Source: Mactromeris polynyma
Lineage: Eukaryota; Mollusca; Bivalvia; Venerida; Mactridae
Length of the DNA: 64,000 nt
NCBI GenBank assembly: GCA_032209605.1
Contig: JASFXZ010000027.1
Location: forward strand, 9,691,372-9,755,371
Reading direction: 5' to 3'
This document shows positions 15,201 through 27,200 of this stretch, in pieces. How positions within the stretch are numbered: the first letter of the stretch is position 1; each line of letters starts with the position of its first letter. The notes beneath the pieces are model-generated. The model did not search any database, was not told the DNA's origin, and worked only from the letters and a program-made list of their open reading frames with translations. A program made the position numbers and the translations under genes.

Positions 15201-18200
15201 GTCTACTATAAGGTAGCTTTGATTCTCAATGCACAGCTGTGGTACAGAGTCTACTATAAGGTAGCTTTGATTCTCAATGCACAGCTGTGGTACAGAGTCT
15301 ACTACATGTATAAGGTAGCTTTGATTCTCAATGCACAGCAGTGGTACAGAGTCTACTACATGTATAAGGTAGCTTTGATTCTCAATGCACAGCAGTGGTA
15401 CCGAGTCTACTACATGTATAAGGTAGCTTTGATTCTCAATGCACAGCAGTGGTACAGAGTCTACTATAAGGTAGCTTTGATTCTCAATGCACAGCAGTGG
15501 TACCGAGTCTACTACATGTATAAGGTAGCTTTGATTCTCAATGCACAGCAGTGGTACAGAGTCTACTATAAGGTAGCTTTGATTCTCAATGCACAGCAGT
15601 GGTACAGAGTCTACTACATGTATAAGGTAGCTTTGATTCTCAATGCACAGCAGTGGTACAGAGTCTACTACATGTATAAGGTAGCTTTGATTCTCAATGC
15701 ACAGCAGTGGTACCGAGTCTACTACATGTATAAGGTAGCTTTGATTCTCAATGCACAGCAGTGGTACAGAGTCTACTATAAGGTAGCTTTGATTCTCAAT
15801 GCACAGCTGTGGTACAGAGTCTACTATAAGGTAGCTTTGATTCTCAATGCACAGCTGTGGTACAGAGTCTACTATAAGGTAGCTTTGATTCTCAATGCAC
15901 AGCTGTGGTACAGAGTCTACTACATGTATAAGGTAGCTTTGATTCTCAATGCACAGCTGTGGTACAGAGTCTACTATAAGGTAGCTTTGATTCTCAATGC
16001 ACAGCTGTGGTACAGAGTCTACTACATGTATAAGGTAGCTTTGATTCTCAATGCACAGCTGTGGTACAGAGTCTACTATAAGGTAGCTTTGATTCTCAAT
16101 GCACAGCTGTGGTACAGAGTCTACTATAAGGTAGCTTTGATTCTCAATGCACAGCTGTGGTACAGAGTCTACTACATGTATAAGGTAGCTTTGATTCTCA
16201 ATGCACAGCAGTGGTACAGAGTCTACTATAAGGTAGCTTTGATTCTCAATGCACAGCTGTGGTACAGAGTCTACTATAAGGTAGCTTTGATTCTCAATGC
16301 ACAGCTGTGGTACAGAGTCTACTACATGTATAAGGTAGCTTTGATTCTCAATGCACAGCTGTGGTACAGAGTCTACTATAAGGTAGCTTTGATTCTCAAT
16401 GCACAGCTGTGGTACAGAGTCTACTATAAGGTAGCTTTGATTCTCAATGCACAGCTGTGGTACAGAGTCTACTACATGTATAAGGTAGCTTTGATTCTCA
16501 ATGCACAGCTGTGGTACAGAGTCTACTATAAGGTAGCTTTGATTCTCAATGCACAGCTGTGGTACAGAGTCTACTACATGTATAAGGTAGCTTTGATTCT
16601 CAATGCACAGCTGTGGTACAGAGTCTACTATAAGGTAGCTTTGATTCTCAATGCACAGCTGTGGTACAGAGTCTACTATAAGGTAGCTTTGATTCTCAAT
16701 GCACAGCTGTGGTACAGAGTCTACTACATGTATAAGGTAGCTTTGATTCTCAATGCACAGCAGTGGTACAGAGTCTACTATAAGGTAGCTTTGATTCTCA
16801 ATGCACAGCTGTGGTACAGAGTCTACTATAAGGTAGCTTTGATTCTCAATGCACAGCTGTGGTACAGAGTCTACTACATGTATAAGGTAGCTTTGATTCT
16901 CAATGCACAGCTGTGGTACAGAGTCTACTATAAGGTAGCTTTGATTCTCAATGCACAGCTGTGGTACAGAGTCTACTACATGTATAAGGTAGCTTTGATT
17001 CTCAATGCACAGCTGTGGTACAGAGTCTACTACATGTATAAGGTAGCTTTGATTCTCAATGAACAGCTGTGGTACAGAGTCTACTATAAGGTAGCTTTGA
17101 TTCTCAATGCACAGCTGTGGTACAGAGTCTACTATAAGTTAGCTTTGATTCTCAATGCACAGCTGTGGTACAGAGTCTACTATAAGTTAGCTTTGATTCT
17201 CAATGCACAGCAGTGGTACAGAGTCTACTATAAGGTAGCTTTGATTCTCAATGCACAGCTGTGGTACAGAGTCTACTATAAGTTAGCTTTGATTCTCAAT
17301 GCACAGCAGTGGTACAGAGTCTACTATAAGGTAGCTTTGATTCTCAATGCACAGCTGTGGTACAGAGTCTACTATAAGGTAGCTTTGATTCTCAATGCAC
17401 CGCTGTGGTACCGAGTCTACTATAAGGTAGCTTTGATTCTCAATGCACCGCTGTGGTACCGAGTCTACTATAAGGTAGCTTTGATTCTCAATGCACAGCT
17501 GTGGTACCGAGTCTACTATAAGGTAGCTTTGATTCTCAATGCACAGCTGTGGAACATAGTGTACTATAAGGTAGCTTTGATTCTCAATGCACAGCTGTGG
17601 AACATAGTCTACTATAAGGTAGCTTTGATTCTCAATGCACAGCAGTGGTACAGAGTCTACTATAAGGTAGCTTTGATTCTCAATGCACAGCAGTGGTACA
17701 GAGTCTACTATAAGGTAGCTTTGATTCTCAATGCACAGCTGTGGTACAGAGTCTACTATAAGGTAGCTTTGATTCTCAATGCACAGCTGTGGTACAGAGT
17801 GTACTATAAGGTAGCTTTGATTCTCAATGCACAGCAGTGGTACAGAGTCTACTATAAGGTAGCTTTGATTCTCAATGCACAGCTGTGGAACATAGTCTAC
17901 TATAAGGTAGCTTTGATTCTCAATGCACAGCTGTGGAACATAGTGTACTGCGGATAATGTCAGTGAGATCAGGTGATGATGTTAACACTATTTCAGTAAT
18001 TACCTAATATTTTTTCATGGTAAAACTAGTCTTTATTGTTATTTAAATGTTTGTTTTTACTTGGAAAGTAGAGATGGATATAGTCCACAGATGTGTATAT
18101 GACATATATCAGGCAAAGAAAATACTGTCCCATATTTGAAGGCTACAGCTTTCAAGAATAATGTATATCAATATTATTTTACTAACTTTGATTATAAGTT

Positions 18201-21200
18201 CATGTCTCTCACAAAATAAAATCAAAAGAAATTATGGTTTGAAATTATTGATTATTAAACAAGTATTTAAGTCTTGTATTGATGAATGGTTGTTTCTATC
18301 AACAAGTCATAAGAATTCAGTTGACTCTATCACAGAAATAATTCTAAAAAAATAATACCAGTAATTACTTCCAATGTAAATGGGTTTCATAAAATATTAT
18401 CTATGAAGGAAATTTTTTCAAAAGTAACCAAATACTGGTAGATTAGAAGTTAGGTAATGTCACAGACATAAACAGGTAATGGAGTTAAAGGTTGACATGG
18501 TTATTGTAAGCCACACAAATATCAAAAATATCCAACCACACACAAATAAAAAATGTATAAAGGTATTATCAGTTAGCATATTAAAGGTACATAGTCCAGA
18601 TTTTTGTCAAACTATGCTTAGGTGTAAATGTTACAGGGAATATGTATAATCAGGGAATATGTATAATCCCTGAAAATTTCAGGGATTATGTGTAATCCCT
18701 GGTTCACTCAGGGAATATACATAATCCCTGAAAAAAGCAGGGATTATACATATTCCCTGATTTGATGTCCAGATTTTTAGACATATTCCCTGAAATTAAT
18801 TCTGTCTTTATTTTCTGGATATACAATTCATTTTAAAGAAATATCTGCAGTTAATTAAAGAGAGTGCATAAAGTAATTTCTGCAGTAAACCAAACACAAT
18901 TTCCCATATAAAACAGTTGATAAATTAGCAACATGCACCGGCAATCATACTAATCTATCCAATTGATTAAACGTAATTAAGTCTTTAGCTAATAGTTGTT
19001 TGCACGGGTTTTATGTTTGATGTTTGATGAAATAAGCGTTTCAAGTTTTTAACACCCCGTGCAAGGTGAACAGATTATGTTGTCAATTATGTATAATTAA
19101 GTAATCATTTTCTTTTAATCTTGTAAAGAACAGGACTTAAGTGCCTACATTATTCTTATTTGTTTGAACTTGTTTTCATCAACTGTAAAGCAAACAGTCA
19201 TTTGGTTAAAAATTGCTTCAGCTGAAACTGACCAATGACCTGCTTGCAGTATAATGCAACACAATGATAACTACTAAATAATAAGGCTAAGGTGATCTAG
19301 ACCACATTCTAAGCTAAATTACAGTGTAACTCGAGGTGTCACTCTAGCCTGCCCTGTAAAAACAAATGAATATCGTCCGTGCAAATTTCAGATGCTTACA
19401 ATATGAATGAGCCTGAAAAGAACATATTGATTAACCCTTTACTCCAAACCTTAAGCCTGTTGAGGAATTAACTACAATTATCTGAAATGCATGTGTGAAA
19501 TAAGATAACTTTGTTTTAATCTGAAGCTATATAATATGTTACATGTAAATGTGATGTCCTTTCAGAAATAAACTGTTTCAAATGAAAAGGTGTGTTTGTT
19601 TTACTGCAGAAATTACTTTAAAATGATTTGTAAATCCAGAAAATAAAGACAGAATTAATTTCAGGGAATATGTCTAAAAATCTGGACATCAAATCAGGGA
19701 ATATGTATAATCCCTGCTTTTTTCAGGGATTATGTATATTCCCTGAGTGAACCAGGGATTACACATAATCCCTGAAATTTTCAGGGATTATACATATTCC
19801 CTGATTATACATATTCCCTGTAACATAAATATGAGAAAATAGTAGGTAAATGCCTTCATTAAGATGTACTCTACAACACTGCATCATCACTCTGCTTACA
19901 TTTTCCCCACCCCATAAAAATCAGGAGTCTGTCATTGGATTTATTTATATCCTGACCAACATGCCGAGACAGCATTACAAACATAGGAATCAGACTTGTG
20001 CTTCGTAATTCCAAGAAACGTTTAATTAAAGTTAAAATGCAGTGTTTTAGAGTATGTCTGTATGAAGGCATTAACATAGCATTTGCTAAAAATTGTATAT
20101 ATTACTTAGCATATTTTGATAAAAATAAGACTGCCTTCAATGTGAGGTAGTTTCAGCATATGATATAAAAGGTTAACAAAAGGAATTTACCTTAACACTG
20201 AAATACTATCATGAAAATATAATGAGCACATATATTGCAAATTCATATACCGATAAAGGTATAAAATTGTTCACAGGAGTTTGATACAAAATTTTGACTT
20301 GCAGACAATTCAGAGAGTAAGGTCAAATTTATTGCCAAAGCCCTGTGAACCTGTAGTCATGAAAGAAATTGAAAGTCTTATTGCTAAATCAACATAAAAC
20401 ATACATAAACAAATGTCTGGGGTAATGGTGTTATTTTCGTCAACATAAATGCCTCTTGCCAACATTTTTCTGATAGTCTAATAATTAATAAATGGATCAT
20501 TACTAAAAACAATAATACTTTGCAGGCAAATACAATAATATTCTACAAAATTGAAAATAAACCATCGAATGTCCCAATGAACATCACCTACTTATATATA
20601 TAGCAAATCAAAAACTTCAAAGTTTCTTTTTATTGCATCCTTATAATAATCTCTTGTTTGTAAGACTGAACATTGATTGCAATTTGTTTGAGAGCCAGGC
20701 ACAAGTTCATTAAAAATTTCAAACTCATATTTTTCTCGAAACTGATATTTTTCTCACACCCAATATTTCATGAATGTAACAAATATTTTACCAGTGATTG
20801 TGATGCTTGTACAATTGAATCTAATAAAGATACCAGCTGTATGATTAGCTATATGCTCTGTACAAAGGAGATTGTCATGAGTTCTCTCCCTTTAGACCTA
20901 TATACATATACTCTAGAAGGCATATAGAAGGGGAGAGAACTATGACAATCTCCTGTGGTTCTATAGCTCATAAAATTCTTGAACATTTGAGTTTGAGGTA
21001 AGTTGTTAAATATCGAGACCTGGTTATACATGTAGTTTCAAACGTATCATTTTGTCAGTAAGCAATAACGAAGTGATGAACTATAAGCTTGTATTAGAGA
21101 ATAAGAGGTTCTCCAGAACATAAAATGCAAGTGTTTCAGACATTGAGCAGTAAAACATGAAGTTATACAAGACATCACATGGTCTAAAGATCAACAATCA

Positions 21201-24200
21201 TTCAGAGTAGGCTTTGAATGAACGAACGAGGGAACAAACAAACAAAATGTTAAGTTCAAATATGAAATTTTAAAATGTTCAGGAAAAGCTCTATTTTTGT
21301 ACACAACATTAAGCATATACATGTTATGATAAAAGCCCACTAGTATCGCATTTTAAATGACATTCAAGTGAGAAAGCGCCTATGCCAGGGGGGGGGGGGG
21401 GAACAATCATAGTATAATTTTTTCAGTCCTTAGCCACTGTAAATTACATATCTGATTATACATATTAGGAAGTGACACACATATACACTAACTGTACATG
21501 AAATATAACAAGTATATAGTGCACAGTAACTCACTGTTTTAGCAAACTCTAATCTCTTCAATACCTTAACAAAAAAACACATATAAAATGTACACAATAC
21601 GATAAATTGTTTTCGTCAAAACCCGTAAGCAAAAATGTCCCAAGTCGATTAGAAATCAACAATACTCAGCGGTTATGACATATTTTAAGCATGTCCCATA
21701 GGGCATCAACATGACAAAGAATAGAGAAATGTTATTTGAAGATAGATCTAATGGACAAACAGACAAATGGTGCTAATGAGATAAATATGTCCAAATATAA
21801 AACATAAGCTACAGCATAGGGTACAGTAATGACCCTGTACATAAGATAATCAAGTTGTCCAGAGTCCCAAAACCTACTTAGTTAGTACAAGAGACATATC
21901 TCATACTAGAAGCTATGCACAGGAGATTGTCACAATTTCTCTCCCCTTCTATATGCCTTCTATAGTAGATGTATATGGTCTAAAGGGAGAGAACTCATGA
22001 CAATCTCCCTAAGATCATCATCACATAATTTAATGATTGAAAAGGGCAGACATCTTGGCATAGATAGAGATCAAATAATTTTTTCTTTCTGTGTAAATCA
22101 GATTGAGAATGAATACCATTTTGTCCTCACATGTCCATTTTATATACAATAAAGGGGAAACTTATATCCGGAAAAAATATTTCGACCGCCCAGATTTAAA
22201 CAAATTCTACTTATTAATGTCATCCAGAAATGAACAAATTATAAAAGGTCTTGCTATGTTTATATACTATGCCTTAAAGCTAAGATCATCAGTTTTATAA
22301 CTTGTTACATTTGTATGTAAATTTTATGCAACTTGTTTGTATTTGTAAAAAGTGTTGTTTGTTGTGCATATAATCAGGTAGCTTGATTGTGATTGTATTT
22401 ATACATGTCGCTGGTTTATAAGAAACTTTGTTGTTTGTGTGTGTGCATGTAGCTACCGGTAGTTTGTTTTTGTGCATATGAGTGAGGTTGTTGGCATGCT
22501 TGTAATTGTGGGTGGACTTGTAACTTGTCTGTATTTGAATGGTTATATGTAATTTTGTAGTGTTAGAACATGTATGAAGCGTGTTTGTATGTGTACTGTC
22601 ATGTGACTTGTTTGTAATTGTATGTATATATATGTTCATTGCTGATGTATGGGCTGGTGGCCTGAATCATCAAATAAAGAATAGAATACATGTATACTAT
22701 GGAAGGAATAAGGAAGAGAATTCTAGAAGGGACAAAGGGAGAGAACTTGTGACAAACTCCTGAGATGATATAGGCTTTTAAGTAAAAAAAGTCAAACATT
22801 TGGTGGGTTGCACAAAAACAAACTTGACCTGTATTTTATTATCATATGCTTATGTGCCCAATATCAAAGAATATACCCATCCTTTCAAGATTTGTAATCG
22901 ATAACCACTTTTTCGTACTGACTGGACAGACACGAACGACTGACAGGGGTAACACTTCAGGCCCCTTTCCCATTCTTTGAATATACCTCACAATGTAAAA
23001 TAACCATGTCATGATTTAATTAATCCAACTAACAAAAATGATCTACATCAAATAAGTAGCTGGATGAACAAACCATAATTGAAGCATTTTGTTGCCAGGG
23101 TCTGAATGTAAGATATTTAGTATAGAAAGTAGAGACAGAACATTATCACAATGATAAATCTATGATTAGTAAGTTTATAGCCAATATTTACATCACAAAA
23201 AATCAACATTTATAAAACCATAGCTAAAAGAATAAACAAATGCAAAAATTCAATCAAAGAGAGAATAATACAATCACAGAATATCACTCAATGTCAAGGT
23301 CACTGAAAGGTCACGCTAACTTACATCATCCTCAAACCCCACTTCATCCCAGTACTATACCAAAACAAATGATCATATAATAGTCAAACAATAACAGAGT
23401 TTTATCATGGCAATTAACTTATCTCAATTCTACTGTATCTAAAGCAATAAGACTGTAACCTGGATATTTATTATTTAAATATTGATTTTGTATCTTAACA
23501 CAAGTTTTTATAATAAGGCTGTCAATTTGCTATCATACACTTAAATGTGAGACAAAAGTCTTGAAATAATAATTGTGTGGTGGGGAATATTGGGCGTCTT
23601 CCCGGTAGGGGTCCGTTCTGATCTGGCTGGTTGGTGAGCCGCCAGCTAGTTAAATAATGGCTACCTTGCACCTACCTGCTTGGTGCCTGGCATTAAAGGA
23701 TAGGAATCGGGAAGTAAATGTGTTACAGAAAGTAGGTGTCTCATAAGTCAGAAATGGCTGACCCTTTCAATAGTGGTGACACTATAATAAGTCAACACTT
23801 CACTAATAGATATTTTCGCTTTCATTTAATTCTATATCACAATTAAGCGATCACAACATTTCAGAGATTGTGCTTAGTTTTGATGTCAAAACTTTCATAG
23901 GGAAATCCTCGAAGTCATAACCAAAGTCACTAATACAGATTTTACCATGGAAGCACTCCAATAACTAATTTGACGATTGAACTGAAATAAACAACTTTAA
24001 ACAAAGATGCAAAGTGTAGGCTGTTACCATATTTTCAAGCATGAATGATATCTCTACTTAACATAATACACTGCTTATCACCATCAAAGTGTGCTACATC
24101 TAAAATGAAACCAAATGGTTTGTGCTCATAATATAATATTTAAAAAACTATGCATTGATTGCTGTGACTACTGCTCTAAACTCACTAGCACTAGCAAACT

Positions 24201-27200
24201 TAAAAAACTAACAAGTTTCATTACAATACAGTAATAATATAAGCAGTTGTACAGCTCTAAACCCTACAAGTAGAAAACATCATTATCTTCTACAACATCT
24301 CGGGGTAAGGCTAACATAGATGACAGTTGAATGGGGAATAGGATAATACAATGTACTTACAGCTACGTCGAGGAAATGAGATATTGGAGACAGCAGTGTA
24401 CTTGTTATCTCATCCTTAAACAAACATATCTCACAAGCTTGTTCCGAGCTACACAGACCTTTCAATTCATCGGTTATCAATCGAGCTGGATCATAGACCT
24501 CAGCTGAAAATTGTAAAAATGAGAACAATGGAGATAAAGTGTCAGAAAATATACCAACATAATATTTGTTCTCAGAGGAAAACCATCTTAACGGCATGTT
24601 CTGAACTGGAAATAAAAATGTTCTTGGCAAACGTTGAAAAATCTTCATAATCTATTTGTAACTCAAATATTGAAATGATTTACATTCATTTCTTTGCTTA
24701 AGGAGACATCTCTTCTGTTAAAACCACAGCACTACAATCAAACGGGACAACATATACAGTCAACATCCTACGCAAAAATGTGTTTTGAAAAGCATATAGA
24801 ATATAAACAAACTTTAATCAAATTTTTTTTTAATGTAAGTACCTGCAACATGAGAGGTTATTTGTTTGATAGAATGATACATTTTTGTTAATGAAAAGAA
24901 TACTATTCTTGGTTTATAGAGACTTGAACTATGTTACCAGAATTTGATCTTGGCATGTGGAACACAGGACTCGGATCTACAACCACCAATACCATGGCAA
25001 CCATTAATTTCTTCACAGACACTGGATCTGTAAAACATCAGGTAAAGAAATAAAACAATCCTGCTAGAAACATTATAGAATGGTCTTATCCAGGTATAGG
25101 GGGTTAATGTTAACCTTGATAATTTGACTTGAGATACAGGTCGGTTATCCAGCTTCTCAGATTCATGAGTGGTGGCTGTTACTTCACTGTTACCAATACT
25201 TTTTTCCATATTCTTCAGTGTTTTAAGATATTTAAGATATAAACTTCTTACCTTCAAATTTTCACATTACTTCAAATAAACAACTTAGTTCCTAGTTTAA
25301 AAGTTACAAACATGGTTATGTCAGATATACCCCAGCATATAATCAAAACACCCTTGAAAATAACAGTGGTAAATGAACTTTGTTTCTTTCTTATTACATA
25401 CATATGCAATTACACAATACCAATAACCAAACTCGGAAACAAAGATCTTTAATTAACTTTCACATGCTTGCAAACTCACCTGCGACAATACCATGACAGG
25501 CAGAAAAAAGAATGAAAAAAAAAGGATTAGCAAATATGTTATATGCTGAATTACTCTAAACTTTCTTATGTATTTATATTGAAATTACACCAGATATTGT
25601 CAAATTGATTTCTTGTTATAAATGCCAATACCATTTTCCATATTCTTCAGTGTTTTAAGATATTTAAGATATAAACTTCTTACGTTCAAATTCTCAAAAA
25701 ACTGTGACTTAAATAAGTAGGAAGAAAAATGAACGACAAACCTACACATATCTTCAGAGAAACTAAAACAAACTTACCATCAGAGTCCTTAAGTTTGATA
25801 GGGAAAAAACTTCTACCATTAGCAAAGCATAACAGTCTTCCTATCACACAAGCAGAATGAATGAAGTAAGCATATTCTAACTCAGCTCCAGTATAGTAAA
25901 CTCTTCTACTGTCTACAAAGTAAAACATAGTATCTGCAGTTTGCATGATTCTACAGCCCATTATTGAAAGTCATCAGAAAATGATATCATATAATTTGAA
26001 TTATGTCATTAAATCATGTTATAAAACTGGTCTATGATGACATAACACACTAGCTTTAGAACTTTGAATGATTCTTCCTGTTTTAGCTGGCAATGTTATA
26101 CTGAAGACCATAAGTCATCAGCATTCTACTATCATCTATGTATTGGGTTTTGGATTATTGTATTTCAAAGAAGGGAATGACTACCCTTGCACTAAATAAT
26201 TCATTGATTGTATTCTAAAACAGAAGTAATACATTTTGATTTCCACGAAAGAAAGAAGACAAGTTTTCTTCAAACTACTCAATGTAGTTCAAAACTTTCT
26301 CAATATTTTTAATCCTCAGGATATCAAGAAAGATTACCAACTGATACAGATACAAGTAAAACGTAAAAGAATCCCTTGCTCTTGATACATCAACACCAAA
26401 TGACAAAATTCTTGAATATGTCAGTATAGTACTTGACACATGATAATGTTAAATCATGAGTGGAATATTATGTTAAATCAATCTATTTTACATCAATATT
26501 GAAACAAATTCTAACAATGTACATAAATCTTTCCCTTGCAGATCATTTCCTGGCTGTCTTACCAGGGGCTTTATTCACAAGCATTTTAAGCCTGAAACTC
26601 AGACTTAGACTTTAAAATGTTAACAGTTCCCTTTCCCCTTACATTGTTATTACAGTATAGATTTGAATAAAAATTAGGTATTCAGACAATATTTCGTTTG
26701 TTTTGATTTAATAAAACCGAAAGGCTGGTAAATATGAATTTTGCAATTTTTAAGTCCAAGTCTGAGTTTGTGAATAAGGCCCCTGTTCTTGGGTTTAGTT
26801 AAGTAATTGTGAAGCCCAAGTAAGAATTTTGCCCATGACATGATTATAACCCATGACCTTTGGTTATAACCCATGACCTCATATTATAACCCATGACCTT
26901 TGGTTATAACCCATGACCTTTGATTATAACCCATGACCTTTGAGTCAGGAGTCTTGCACTCCACCCCCAGGCAACCATGCCTCTATCACAGAACAGTGAA
27001 TTATAATTTACCAGATTTTGATACACTCTCTGATATGTCACTCATCAGATCAAATGGCACTTTTCTTGCTGCAGAAAATTCCAAACAATGTTTCACTGAA
27101 TTCTCAACCTGAAAGCATTAACATACCTTAAATACATTAAAAGTTATAATTAAATTTGACAATTTTAGAAATGTTCTAATAATCATTTTGTCAAATCTTT

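Larger units (their letters stand above)
7155..17949. repeat. 10.8 kb intronic minisatellite, 48/54-bp unit, about 218 copies, with internal inversion
   Basis: Nearly uninterrupted tandem copies of a 48-bp unit with the core GTAGCTTTGATTCTCAATGC. A common 54-bp form carries an extra CATGTA after CTACTA. Recurrent point variants are CAGCTG/CAGCAG, CCGCTG, TACAGA/TACCGA, AAGG/AGGG and GGAACATAG. Both unit lengths are multiples of three and one frame per strand lacks stops, so open frames of 1,252, 1,765 and 1,252 codons appear on both strands. The array lies in one intron of the TBC1D32-like gene. Three blocks are listed separately by orientation. I regard the ORFs as non-coding. Confidence 0.97.

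Noticed and set aside
14199..17957. 1,252-codon plus-strand ORF (and its twin at 7154-10912) as genes
   Set aside because: Same reason: 16/18-residue hydrophobic repeats only, antisense within an intron, with no unique sequence at either end.
21388..21401. G-run as a G-quadruplex locus
   Set aside because: A single homopolymer tract of about 12 G, more likely a slippage or sequencing-prone run.
24938..25257. 107-codon minus-strand frame containing [12 protein letters not shown]
   Set aside because: Correct splice phase from the upstream exon uses another frame ([20 protein letters not shown]), which fits the gene; the longer open frame is a shadow.
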